The notes below the pieces were generated by a model. The model had not been told where the DNA came from. It searched no databases and saw nothing but the letters and a program-made list of their open reading frames with translations. From contig CAJNDS010002357.1 in assembly GCA_905221605.1 (NCBI GenBank), positions 532,831 through 596,830 on the forward strand: a stretch of 64,000 bases of DNA, in the 5' to 3' direction. The stretch is from Symbiodinium natans. Taxonomy: Eukaryota; Sar; Dinophyceae; Suessiales; Symbiodiniaceae. Below are positions 22,163 through 30,400 of this stretch, one piece after another. Positions within the stretch are counted from its first letter, which is position 1. Each line of letters begins with the position of its first letter. The translations under genes and the position numbers were made by a program.

Positions 22163-25100
22163 TCTGGCGACGCAGTCCACGCACATTACACACACCACAC
22201 ACTCCACTCACTGCGCACACCACACACTCCACACACACCGGAAACATCCCGGCATGACTCCTGAGGCTGAGTATGCTGAGTCAGGCTCCAAACCTGAACC
22301 TCAGTTTGGGTCCACCGGCCCCCAACATCATGTCCCGCAACCACGAGAGCTGCTTCGACTTAAGCTTCGACCTCGAAGACTCAGCTTGAGGCTTTACCGT
22401 TTTGGGGCTTCCGGCCTTGAAGCCTCAAAACCTGATGTCCCACCAGGTCCTAGGCCTCAGTTGAGTGCTCAAGCGACTCTGGACGCCAGGCTGAAGACCG
22501 TCGTGCACGACGAGCTCAAGAACTTCTTCCGACCGGAGCCTCGAAAAAACGAAGGGGTGGAAGGGTTTCTGTGCGTTGAACCTACTTGAAATGATCGTCG
22601 TGTCATTCCCGAGATGAACTATGATAAATATTTCTTTTGCCAACAGTGGAGGCCATCCTCCGCGACGCTGCGAGACCCCAACCCCCTAAAAGCCTGCGAG
22701 TGTAGGACCTTCGTGTGCAGGGCGTGGAGAGCTTGAAGGGATTTCCCTGCAAGCCCCTGTGTCTCAGTAGCTTTTTTGCCCTCTGGCTTCCTTCCAGGTG
22801 TCATTCAAGCGTCTTGTTCTTTGTGGCCTTAACTTGCAACCGAGAAAAGAATCCACTTATCAACCCATTTGCTGCGCTGGCCTGTAGACATGCCCTTCCG
22901 CTATCTGAGAAGCCCCAAAACCTCTAGCTCATCCACACTCATGAAAGCAGAGCGGTCCGAATGTCTGTAGCCCCTCCCCGGTACTGCCTCACCCGCATGA
23001 GATGCCGAGATGTGGCAATGTTTTCGGAGCCCAAAACCTCGAGAGGTCCCAAATAAAACTTCCGGCCCCCAACTCCCACACCCTCAACAGTGGTTTCATG
23101 GCGACCTCTCAGGGCTTTATGGGCTCTGAATCCTCTTATCCGACACAATCTCTCTCCTGTCTGAAGCGTCGCATCCAGGGCCGAGACAGAAGACCAAGAA
23201 GCGTACACTTCCGTTTGGATTGGGAAGGGCGTGAGAATGAGTTTGTACCTGGGGAAGCTGTAAGGTTTAGTCTGCTATGGTGCTCGGGTGTGGACTGGTG
23301 CTCTGCTTTGATTGGGAATTGGGACTATGTGCAACAAGGGGCCCTAAACCCTAAACCCTAAACCCTAAACCCTAAACCCTAAACCCTAAACCCTGAACCC
23401 TGAACCCTGAACCCTGAACCCTGAACCCTGAACCCTGAACCCTGAACCCTGAACCCTGAACCCTGAACCCTGAACCCTGACCCCTAAAATGATTCTACGC
23501 AGAGTGAAGGTAGAACGGGCAGCCTTCTCTTTCACCTTAAAACTATCCAAGGAGTTCTTGAACCGACTGGACGAGGCCAGCATTCTTTAGGGTTTAGGGT
23601 TTAGGGTTTAGGGTTCAGGGTTTAGGGCTTAGGGTTTAGGGTTTAGGGTGTTTGGCAGCAGCAGCAGTTTGCAGTTAAATGAAGGTTTTGGACAGGGGCT
23701 CTGGATGCCTTGACAGGCCTATACCGAATTTTTAACCCAGAGCCCTGACAGATCGGGTTAACACAGTGGGTGCCTTTGCCTTGCCGAGCTTTCAATCCCG
23801 AAAGTTGCATGTTTTGAAGGCTCCTTTCAACATCACGAACTGGAATCGGGGCCCTTTCCCCAGGCAAGATAACACTTCAACAGGCTTGACGACTCATTTG
23901 TTCCGGAGATCCCCCCCTGGCACGAAGCAGGTTGATGGGCACTGTAGAGTTGGGATCATCGGCGGACTTGCACTTCAGGGAATGCTTCGGGGATACTCGC
24001 TGGGATACTCGCGGGTGGGCACTGCACGGACGCTCTCTGGGGTCGGCACGGTGGGGATCGGAAAATTGGGAGGCACGGGCCCAGGCGAGGAGTTCAGGAG
24101 GCATCGGCCAGGAGAAGGCTGCGCTTGGAGACCCGGGGAAAGCAAAACGAAGAGAATATTTTGCGGATCTCTGCGAGATGCTCACTTCGGGGATGCTCCT
24201 GATTCTTAGGAAAGACGCGGGAAGCCTTAAAGCTCAACAGAAGCAAACATCCCAAATCCAACATCCAAGCAGGGTGGCGCTGGCAGCCGGCTCTGAGCCT
24301 TTGAGCCTCTAAGCCTGTAAGCGAAGGATCCCTTTCAAACATCCCGCCGGGTCAGGAGCACCCCAGATGCAGTTTTGTTTTTGATGTTTTTTTCTTCCCA
24401 ACTTGCAAGTTGGATCAAGGTGGGCTTTTGGGTTTCGCCAGAAGCTCGGAAAGAATTACAAGTCGCCTAGAAAACAAGCACTAGACACATCAGCAGAGCG
24501 GCTATGCTCCCTGACAGATCATCGTCTTCAAGTCTCTGAACAAGCAGGAGGCCGGATCTGCTCATGGTCTGCAACTCCTTACAGAAGAGCTCTCCAGATG
24601 CCTCACACAAAATGTGCATGCCGCAGTGCCCCAAGATCTGAACCCTCAACCCTAAACCCTAAACCCTAAACCCTAAACCCTAAACCCTAAACCCTAAACG
24701 CTAAACCCTGAACCCTGAACCCTAAACATTAAACCCTAAACCCTAAACCCTAAACCCTAAACCCTACACCCTGAACCCTAAACCCTCAATTCGAACGATT
24801 TGGGATTTTAAAAAGCCCAAGCTCGATGAGCTGCCAGGTGGCTCAGATAGCTGAGCTGGAATTCAGGACTACAGGGGGCCGCTAGCCGGGGGTTCAGGGT
24901 TCAGGGTTTAGGGTTCAGGGTTTAGGGTTTCGGGTTTCGGGTTTGGGCCGACCTGATGTAGAGTGGGTCATGGTCATGGTGTTTCTAGAGGTTTCTGGTA
25001 GAAGCCCTTCTTGGCTAAAGTGTCATGCTGAACAGCAGGGCTGCCCAAGTAGCACAATCCGATTTAGGACTCCTGCAATAAGACCCGAAGCCTTAAAACT

Positions 25101-26330
25101 CATTAGAGGATGGGCGCTTCATGTCATGTCCGTGCTGCTCAGGCTTCTTATGCACCTTGATAAATTTAGTAAAGGGCTTCAACCCATAAGTTCGTATGCA
25201 GGATGTTGCACACATTGAAAACTCGTGTTATGTATTCTTCCTGAACTGGGTACGGCACCGTGATTAGGGATCGTTGATGTTGGCAACTGCCTTGCGCAGC
25301 TAACATGCATTAACATACTAAAATGCTTGGAATAGACGCTTGAGAAGACCCCTGCGGTGTCTCAGTTCCACGACTTAGAGTTTGTGCTCGATGCACACAG
25401 CCGAAAAAGGTATGGAACACAGCTAGATTCCGAGAATGTTCACCGAAGTGGAGTTGAAACCCTGTCCAATGAATAGCTTGTCGACCAGCATGAAATCGTC
25501 GACAGGAAAGTCTTCAAGCTGTGTGTTGAGAAGGGCATCAAGCTCTCAATGACCGACCGGTTCAAGAAGAAGGCCGGCGCATTCCCGGTGCATTGTGCTT
25601 GAGTGCCGTGGGGGGAATTCAGGAAAAGGCATGAGTGAAGCACCCATTTTGCATTCTTGGTTCAATTTTTGAGAAGACCCAGACTGGGGAAGTCCACATC
25701 AGCGGGTTCTCTTGGGACCTCTACATCGGTCGCTGCGAGCATCGCTGTATGCTAAGGTCTTGGGCCCATTCGGGCCTTTTTTGGGAAATTGAGGGGCACG
25801 AGGGGCCAGCAAAGCCGCAGCCTCCATAAACCTTAGCCTGCAATGAAGAGTGTCCCGACACGAGGGCTCGATACATTTGTACACCACGACTCCACGTCCT
25901 CTAAGCACTCCTCTGACAGTGCGCCAGGTGGTGGACGAGGGCTTCAACCCAGTCTACGGTGCCCGTCCCCTGAGACGAGCCATCACCAGACTCTTGGAGG
26001 ATGCCTAAACTGGGGACTTCGGACTGTTGGGCTCGGGGGTTTTGTTGGATCCGGGCCGGGAAGGGGTTTGGGGGAGGGGGCTTGAGAGGATTGAAGTTCA
26101 GAAGTGGAGGCTTCATTTCGTGACGAATTTCCATACTAATTGCATGACTTCTGTGCAGTCCTCCTACCGCGTTGATGCGTTCAGGCTCATAGGTTTAGGA
26201 TGCAATTTGAGGGGTCCTCTCAGGGCAGTTCTGAAGCCTCCTGCACTGCACCACCCTACGCCAGAAGCCAAAGCCACATCAGTTCCTTATGTCCCGTTCG
26301 CAGGACACGCTTGCGGAGTCCTTTCTGGAG
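583..26330 (+). CDS. clpC: ClpC-type Hsp100 AAA+ chaperone, 5'-partial, 40 exons
   Basis: Hsp100/ClpC ATPase that unfolds proteins and feeds them to the ClpP protease; ClpC in algae normally acts in the plastid. Read in order, the exons give both AAA modules: GEPGVGKT (Walker A1), [11 protein letters not shown] (Walker B1), [35 protein letters not shown], then a UVR-like linker, [17 protein letters not shown] (Walker A2), [16 protein letters not shown] (Walker B2), TSNVGAK, FLNRLDE and [15 protein letters not shown]. ClpC rather than ClpB is favoured by the short middle region, the DEAGARV motif and the GARPLRR C-terminus. The 40 exons sum to 1,806 bases, exactly 602 codons, so reading phase is kept across 39 introns. 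I scored 24 donors as GC, 8 as GT and 7 as GA. The N-terminus lies outside the window and the last residues are unassigned. Plastid targeting cannot be seen. Confidence 0.93.
857..950. repeat. CATA/TATA microsatellite
   Basis: Short ACATATAT-type repeat in ClpC intron 1, with no coding signal. The Tyr/Ile/His-rich open frames across it are repeat artefacts. Confidence 0.85.
1186..1288. repeat. AT/GTATAT microsatellite
   Basis: About 100 bases of (AT)n and GTATATAT in ClpC intron 1. The open frames over it are low-complexity Tyr/Ile repeats. Confidence 0.9.
2399..2520. repeat. Interstitial CCCTAAA telomere-like array, degenerate
   Basis: Roughly 15 units of CCCTAAA / CCCCAAA / CCCTAGA in ClpC intron 4. 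The unit matches the plant/alga-type telomere repeat, but the array is internal and diverged. Confidence 0.85.
3799..3848. repeat. Left terminal inverted repeat
   Basis: AT run, GCTA, a C tract, then AGCGACCTACCCTTTTT. It pairs with the right end at 5914-5962, apart from one mismatch in the 17-base core and small differences around the C tract. Confidence 0.8.
4137..5515. repeat. Internal repeats of the AT-rich element (two families)
   Basis: Family 1 has a period of about 275 bases and carries GCGAATTTAGCTACT at 4161, 4435 and 4712, with a diverged copy at 5319. It is accompanied by CCAATTTGACTCAAGTGAAT and ACCATACTCAACCAA. Family 2 is about 125 bases. It carries GGTTCTACTTACATAACGAT, AAAGACCAC and ACTATG..TGAAAA in copies starting near 4818, 4948 and 5401. 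The copies diverge by scattered substitutions, as in a satellite inside a transposon. Confidence 0.75.
5546..5802. repeat. Large foldback (inverted repeat), AAAACC arm and GGTTTT arm
   Basis: The left arm is an (A)nCC repeat ending in the 19 bases ACCAATTTTCCGGGACTCT (5642-5660). The right arm starts with the exact reverse complement (5687-5705) and continues as GGTTTTTT repeats. The loop is 26 bases. Each arm is over 100 bases, so a long hairpin is expected in single-stranded DNA or RNA. It lies within the inverted-repeat element and could be a second insertion. The Phe- or Lys-rich open frames across it are artefacts. Confidence 0.85.
5914..5962. repeat. Right terminal inverted repeat
   Basis: AAAAAGGGTAGGTCACT, a G tract, TACC, then an AT run: the reverse complement of the left end. 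Confidence 0.8.
6243..12326 (+). CDS. clpC: ClpC exons 9-14: second half of AAA domain 1
   Basis: Exons at 6243-6272 ([10 protein letters not shown]), 10267-10293 (VPEPTVEET), 10732-10784 ([17 protein letters not shown]), 11532-11586 ([18 protein letters not shown]), 12045-12065 (DRYLPDK) and 12283-12326 ([14 protein letters not shown]). ALERRFQ contains the conserved ERRFQP arginines of the first ATPase ring. Donors are GC, GC, GT, GC, GC and GC. The 4 kb intron between the first two exons contains the duplicated zinc-knuckle gene. The intron before exon 9 contains the inverted-repeat element. Confidence 0.88.
6753..7926 (+). CDS. Zinc-knuckle (CCHC x2) protein, copy 1, nested in ClpC intron 9
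   Basis: Four exons are proposed. 6753-6820 carries [14 protein letters not shown], a C-x2-C-x4-H-x4-C knuckle. 6981 to about 7255 carries [14 protein letters not shown], a second knuckle, then a Lys/Ala stretch and a Ser/Trp-rich part ([13 protein letters not shown]). 7621-7713 is a charged helix ([19 protein letters not shown]). 7831-7926 carries [16 protein letters not shown] and ends in TAG. The first join uses a GA donor (6821) and AG|G, and gives [11 protein letters not shown] in frame. Tandem CCHC knuckles usually bind single-stranded RNA or DNA. The LEK...DRKSEIE segment resembles short coiled helices common in dinoflagellate RNA-binding proteins; this is from memory of the style, not a family match. 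An 8-base insertion relative to copy 2 (near 7258) shifts the end of exon 2. The start codon is uncertain: ATG 6693 is also in frame. Confidence 0.7.
8478..9643 (+). CDS. Zinc-knuckle (CCHC x2) protein, copy 2, nested in ClpC intron 9
   Basis: Same architecture as copy 1: 8478-8545 (first CCHC knuckle), 8706 to about 9030 (second knuckle with KVVGH, Lys/Ala helix, Ser/Trp region), 9338-9430 (charged helix) and 9548-9643 (terminal exon, TAG). In this copy exon 2 stays open through [18 protein letters not shown], which looks more protein-like than the shifted end in copy 1, so copy 2 is the better candidate for the intact gene. The upstream ATG equivalent to 6693 (8422) is out of frame because of a 4-base deletion, which favours 8478 as the start in both copies. 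The exon 2 donor could not be fixed. Confidence 0.72.
10129..10229. repeat. Dispersed repeat family B, copy 2
   Basis: AATAGGGACCCCTAACACAG, ACCCCCAAACACTGGGATTT, ACAAGGACC and CTCAATTTCGGAAA. It ends 37 bases before the ClpC exon at 10267. Confidence 0.7.
10351..10452. repeat. Dispersed repeat family A, copy 1
   Basis: Begins ATAGGGGTCGGAATAATT, continues GTTCCCTCATGGCCCC, then ACCCCCCAAAACCCTGTTTT, and ends ACTAAGGCCCCTA. Three further copies share this order. Confidence 0.75.
12209..12278. repeat. CCCTAAA telomere-like array
   Basis: About nine units (CCCTAAA, some CCCTAGA), ending just before the ClpC exon at 12283. Confidence 0.9.
13309..16588 (+). CDS. clpC: ClpC exons 15-21: UVR-like linker, acidic insert, entry to AAA domain 2
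   Basis: Exons at 13309-13354 ([15 protein letters not shown]), 13541-13591 ([17 protein letters not shown]), 14006-14030 (IKLKKKIK), 15504-15568 (KAAEEAAAP then [10 protein letters not shown]), 15833-15871 ([13 protein letters not shown]), 16136-16171 ([12 protein letters not shown]) and 16562-16588 (VSTDESARL). The second matches the UVR/coiled-coil linker of ClpC (AVRxQ-(F/Y)E-A). The Ala/Glu/Asp exon at 15504 looks like an acidic linker, longer than usual for the family. Between ARL and the next exon (ETLH) three or four residues expected in ClpC (LxxE-like) are not found. A tiny exon may be missed, or the boundary beside the 28-G run at 16598 may be wrong. Confidence 0.82.
15395..15480. 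repeat. Dispersed repeat family B, copy 3
   Basis: AATAAGGGACCCCGAGAATA, GACCCCCAAATAGTATGATC and GAGGTACCCCAAGTAT, ending 23 bases before the ClpC exon at 15504. Confidence 0.7.
15757..15800. repeat. C-rich tract
   Basis: Near-pure C with scattered T, lying upstream of the ClpC exon at 15833. It may act as an exaggerated polypyrimidine tract. It causes poly-Pro and poly-Gly open frames that are not genes. Confidence 0.85.
16598..16625. repeat. 28-base G homopolymer
   Basis: Unbroken run of 28 G, starting nine bases after the ClpC exon VSTDESARL. Its length may not be reliable in an assembly. Confidence 0.9.
16737..21061 (+). CDS. clpC: ClpC exons 22-31: AAA domain 2 core
   Basis: Exons at 16737-16793 ([19 protein letters not shown]), 17018-17065 ([16 protein letters not shown]), 17510-17563 ([18 protein letters not shown]), 17946-18002 ([19 protein letters not shown]), 18784-18797 (EFME plus two bases), 19043-19097 ([18 protein letters not shown]), 19346-19405 ([17 protein letters not shown]), 19833-19883 ([17 protein letters not shown]), 20787-20834 ([16 protein letters not shown]) and 21026-21061 ([12 protein letters not shown]). 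Walker A, the pore loop GYVGY, Walker B and sensor-1 (TSN) are all intact. Donors are GC, GC, GC, GA, GC, GT, GT, GA, GT and GC. Confidence 0.92.
18784..18797 (+). CDS. clpC: 14-nt ClpC microexon
   Basis: The exon encodes EFME plus the first two bases of an Arg codon. It fills exactly the gap between RLDMS (ending 18002) and HTVSKLIG (starting 19043) in the conserved ClpC string S-E-F-M-E-R-H-T-V-S-K. It is preceded by AAG and followed by GC. Without it the frame between the two neighbouring exons breaks. Confidence 0.8.
18934..19020. repeat. Dispersed repeat family A, copy 2 (diverged)
   Basis: CCTCGGAACAATTACTGATA, GTATTCCCTTCGGGTCCCT, ACTACCATAACCC and TATAGGCCCT. Same order as the other copies but more diverged. 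It lies between the 14-nt microexon and the exon at 19043. Confidence 0.6.
19910..19963. repeat. TTTAGGG telomere-like array
   Basis: About seven perfect TTTAGGG units in the intron after ClpC exon 29. Confidence 0.93.
21171..26330 (+). CDS. clpC: ClpC exons 32-40: C-terminal small domain
   Basis: Exons at 21171-21208 ([10 protein letters not shown]...), 21833-21877 ([11 protein letters not shown]), 22490-22535 ([15 protein letters not shown]), 23552-23575 (EFLNRLDE), 24518-24550 ([11 protein letters not shown]), 24838-24866 (VAQIAELEF), 25506-25572 ([19 protein letters not shown]), 25928-26002 ([19 protein letters not shown]) and 26304-26330 (DTLAESFLE). These match the order of the ClpC D2-small domain, including the sensor-2 GAR. 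The usual C-terminal tail (x-E-G-D-x-V-x-V-D-x-D) does not follow nearby. A similar short exon lies 13 kb downstream at 39336. Donors are GT, GC, GA, GC, GC, GA, GC and GC; the donor after 26330 is unresolved. Confidence 0.87.
21960..22157. repeat. CT-rich microsatellite (CTCTCTCC units)
   Basis: About 200 bases of CTCTCTCCCT repeats within the ClpC intron 21878-22489. Long open frames (Ser/Leu on +, Arg/Glu on -) are artefacts. A CACACACTCCACTCA-type tail follows to about 22240. Confidence 0.93.
23341..23485. repeat. CCCTAAA array switching to CCCTGAA
   Basis: About seven CCCTAAA units run directly into about thirteen CCCTGAA units. The variant unit is locally homogenised, and both are in the intron before ClpC exon EFLNRLDE. 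Confidence 0.93.
23587..23651. repeat. TTTAGGG telomere-like array, opposite orientation
   Basis: About nine TTTAGGG/TTCAGGG units, starting 12 bases after the ClpC exon at 23552-23575. The array at 23341-23485, before that exon, runs in the other orientation. Confidence 0.93.
24643..24790. repeat. CCCTAAA/CCCTGAA array
   Basis: About 20 units with a few variants, in the ClpC intron after [12 protein letters not shown] short TTTAGGG/TTCAGGG array in the opposite sense follows the next exon at 24891-24945. Confidence 0.93.
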
Positions 26331-26691
26331 ATGTGTTGGCCTCATCGGGGCTTAGGGTCCGCGATTTCATGACCCCGAAACCGGAGCCAGCGCCTGCAAA
26401 GTGCGCACGCTTTAGCTTTTGGAGTCTGGGCTCGGAGGTTCAACCTCCCGGCTTCTGACACGCCGCCATGGCTCACCTCACAGCTCCAAACCCTCAGGTT
26501 GAAGGTGCCAGCTAAGGATTCATGCGCCAGCGAAGCTGCTAAAGCCAAATTACGATCCAGAGTGCCGTTAGGGTTGCGATTTGACTTGAAAAACAGACAA
26601 ATGCCTACCAGCATCCGAGTATGTAGCCCTCAAACCCTGGCCGCCACCTAGCTTCAGCCAGTAAGTCCGCAATTCCCGAAACCTGCTCCTG
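26331..26691. other. Stretch after the last confident ClpC exon
   Basis: No certain exon. A Pro/Glu/Ala/Lys reading (PKPEPAPAK) near 26375 could be a further piece of ClpC or chance. No stop or polyadenylation signal could be assigned to ClpC here. Confidence 0.3.
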
Positions 26692-27439
26692 ATGGCGCTG
26701 CGGGCGGCGCTGCTGCTGGCTGCCTTTGCCCATGCAAACGAGGAAAGCCTGAAGTTCGGCAGGGGGATGTCCAAAGTACCTCCTCCGGCCGTGACCCCCC
26801 ACAAACAAAACACCACGAAACATCACGAGACCGCGTACACCCAACTCCATCCTAGTCCTCAAGGCCAAAAGTTTACCCGAGCCGTAAACTCTAAGTTCTT
26901 GGTAGCCCTCAAGGGTACAGACTACGGGGCTTGGTTGATGTTTGTCTTGTACACGGACGGTCAGGAATCAGAGACGGAATCACTTTTGCAGCAGCCGTGA
27001 AGATAGATGATTGCCGCCTCACCGAATGCCCCCAACCACCGATGGTTCTCTCAAAGGGGTAGACGGTGATGCGGTTATTGCTCTTATCCGGGTGCACGTA
27101 GACATAAAAGTTGGAGGCTATCTCATGCAATGAGACTTTTTGGAGCATGCGACTCCTGGAGGATCAAAAGCAAATAAGCGTTTCCTCTCATGGTACCGCG
27201 ACGACCACCAGAGTCATGATGCCCCTGAAGTGCCAAAGTCTCAAAGTAGATCGCTAGACTCTTGAACTGAACAAACCCCACGGGGCCAGCGGACCAGTAT
27301 TGTGTCCCGTAAGCAGAGTTCTGAAAGTCTTGGTGTTTTGCAGGAGCCGGTGCAAACACCCTGGCAGCAGAGGCTGGTGCGCCAGGCCTGGGTGTGGATT
27401 TAGGAACTGCATGTTGTTGATTCTGCATGCTTCCCGATC

Positions 27440-27471
<32 letters not shown>

Positions 27472-30400
27472 TTCTGTCTGGGTTCTCAGCACGTTGGCTG
27501 GCCGTCTGCCGTGGCTCGACCCATGTAGCCTACCGCTGAGTAGGCGGCATTCAGGTGTGTGAATTGCCAAATGGAAGTTGCGCACGCGCGCGCGCAAAAC
27601 GCATGGTGGACAAGTGGACACATTTTATACGTGGCTTAGTTTTTTGCGGAGTTTATGGCGAATGCCGGTCATTTGAGGTTTCTTTGCTCCTGTATGGCGC
27701 CCGATATGGTAGAATCCTAATGCTTAGGAACACGCTTGGTGGAGACAGAATGTCCATGGCCCCCAAAGATCAGAAACAGAAAGCCCAAAGCGGGGAAACT
27801 GAAGTGAAGTAGTGGCACAGTGTGGCACAAAAAAAACCCCCCAAAAAAAACTTTCTCCTGCCCTTGCAATTAAGCTTTGGAGTAGCCAGAAAGTCGGGGG
27901 ATCAGGTACATGCCACTGCCCGCCAAGCCTCTGCAGCGGCGGAAGAAGCGCTTCACCGTCGCTTAGACAGCTACCCGGCCGTTTCGTTGGGACATTTTTG
28001 GATGCTCTTCACAGGCTCTTCAGGGTGCAGGATTTGGGGAAGTCACGGGCTGTTTCAAGTACATGTTGAGTTGTTTAGTTCGCCCCGATACGTGAGTCAT
28101 GAGCGATGTTGAGGTGACATGCAGTTGCCAGCGGGCTCACGGTCGTTCTCGCGAACCCCGAGCAGATCCCCCGAAATCCAAAGCTTTCCAAGACTCGAAT
28201 CTGCGAGATCGGCCCAAGCCCTAGCGTTCCCCCACAACCCTAAAACCCTGAACCCTCAACCCTAAACCCTAAGCCCTCTTGAGGTCCTGACATCCGCCAA
28301 GCACTGGAGAAGTGCTGTCCGTCCGTACCCGGGAGCAACTCTTAGGGTTTGGTGGTGCTTGGCCTTCAGGGACTGCGGGGCTTCCAGACTTTGGCCTCTG
28401 GTTGAGGGTTGCAGAACCAGCAACCCTGCCTCTAGCTTCCACGACCCAATTGCAGACCTAGCAGTCTTCTAGAGCTCTTGAGTCCCACCCCCAAAAAGTC
28501 TAAGACTGAGTATGGTCCAAGCTTTGAAAGCTTTCGGCCCAAGAAGCCCGCCAGAGCTCTCCCTACCCTTCGCGCTGGTCTAGCAGAGCCAGAAAGCCCT
28601 CCATTGTCCCGGAGATCCGCCAAAACGCGAAGGCAGCGTCGCTCCCGGCGCCGGCGCTGGCGGAGCGCCTGAGGGCCGAGGTGCCTCGAAAGCTAAGGGC
28701 GAGGCTTGGGGTTTTCAGGGTTTCGCGCCTTGTGCTGGTCAGAGTTGGGTCCAGAATCCAGGCTTCACTACATATAATACCGGCTGGAGCACGAAACAGT
28801 TTAAGACCACTTCGGCGCGGAGCACGGTCCAAGGCCCAAGAGCAAAACGACCCTTTTGCTATTGACGAGGATGCGCCCAGGATCAAAGCAGGAACATCAT
28901 GTCGAACACCGCGAAATGTGGATCCTCCTGGAACGGACCTGCGAGGCCCGAGAGCCAAAAAAAGTACGTCCCCGCCACGCCTGACCGCGGCACGGAGCGG
29001 AGGGAAGCCTCGGGGAAGTGCTCATAAGACAGAGGCACGGATTTCAGCTTTGATCCCAAACGATCAAGCGAGCGCCGCTCTCCTGATCGTTAGAACACGA
29101 GCATTGGAAGAAAGGAGCTGAGCCAAACCTTTAAAGGACAACTTCGGCATTTTTGTGCAGCGGGTGGAGGGACAGTGCGAGAGAGACGGAGAGGGACGAC
29201 AAGGAGGGAGGTAGTCAGGGGGAAGTGAGAAGTTGTTTTCTGGCCGATTTTGTTCACAATGTTGCCGGTTATTTGTAGAGCTCGGGGTTTGAGGCCTTCG
29301 TTGTGTTATGTCAGCCGGAACTACGTGAGATTCGGAAGCTTTTCATTTTTCCATTGGCTTTGAACTTCGGGATGGACGTGAGAGTTTTGGTTTTTGTTGG
29401 GGGGGTTCCGGGTCCGTTTTGGCTGCTAAGGGTTGCTTGGAACTTACAATCAAAGCCTCGTGTCGTTAGGTCCTAGCCGTCCTAGCCCCTACAAGTCTGC
29501 ATACAGCACGGTGTAGTTCCTTGGCTTGGGCGTAACGCTGGCAAACAAACTCTGAAGCTTAACAGCCCTCAATGCCCGAACCTCAACCCTACGGCCAGGT
29601 GCGCGCTGCCGAGGTGGTCTCTGGATTCAGCACGGAGGTGTATTGCTCAGGCATTCGGGCCATTCCAAGGAGCTCTCCCCGCCCTGATCTGGGTTTTGCA
29701 AAGCGCCGTGAGCATGTGACAACCCATATCGGGGCAGTCTGGCAGACCCAGGTGAATGCCTCATGGTTTTCCTTCTCGCTTGATGAGGCAGAACGCGTCC
29801 CTTACTACGAGATACTTGCACGGCTTTGGTAGGGTTTAGATTTAGACAGTTTTGGACTTGCGGATAATGATGTCCAGGTTTTTTTGTTTAAATGTGTGGC
29901 TCGCCTGTTTCGAGAAGGTGTGGCTCGGGGCCCCTGGTTCCTCGTGTTTTTTGCCGGGTGAGATGTTGGGGATCGATCTGTGAACCTACCTCAGCGGGCC
30001 CCTTGAACATCTTCAAAAGATTCCGAACTTCAGACTCCTGGACGCCTGGGAAGCTACCCAGGAATCTTTGGGAGGTTTGGGTGCGGAATCGCGCCGAGAT
30101 ATCCAACTACAGCTTTGGGCTGGACTGGGTCGAGTTTCTCGGCTGAAGTTTAGACTTTCGGGTTAAGAGCACGGTTTTTGTTTAGCCCGCTTGTGGTTCA
30201 GCTTAACTTGGCACGTCGATCGGTTTAGCGTCTGCAGGAGTTTGGCTTTTCAGTTTGTTGTCGAAGAATTGGATACTGGTTCTCCAGGAGTTTCGGGTGT
30301 CCTTCTGGAAGATGTCGGATGCAGTTTCCGGAGACACCTCCCTCGATTTTTCTTCCCAAGAGGGATGCTTAGTCTTTTGGGTAGTTCTGAGTTTGGGCAC

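Noticed and set aside
21786-22257. Arg/Glu repeat and Ser/Leu repeat proteins of 137-153 codons
   Set aside because: Translation of the CTCTCTCC microsatellite inside a ClpC intron.
29892-30146. Frame with NLWEVWVRNRAEISNYSF as an exon
   Set aside because: Protein-like, but a second frame is also open and no phase-compatible partner was found. Left out of the gene model.
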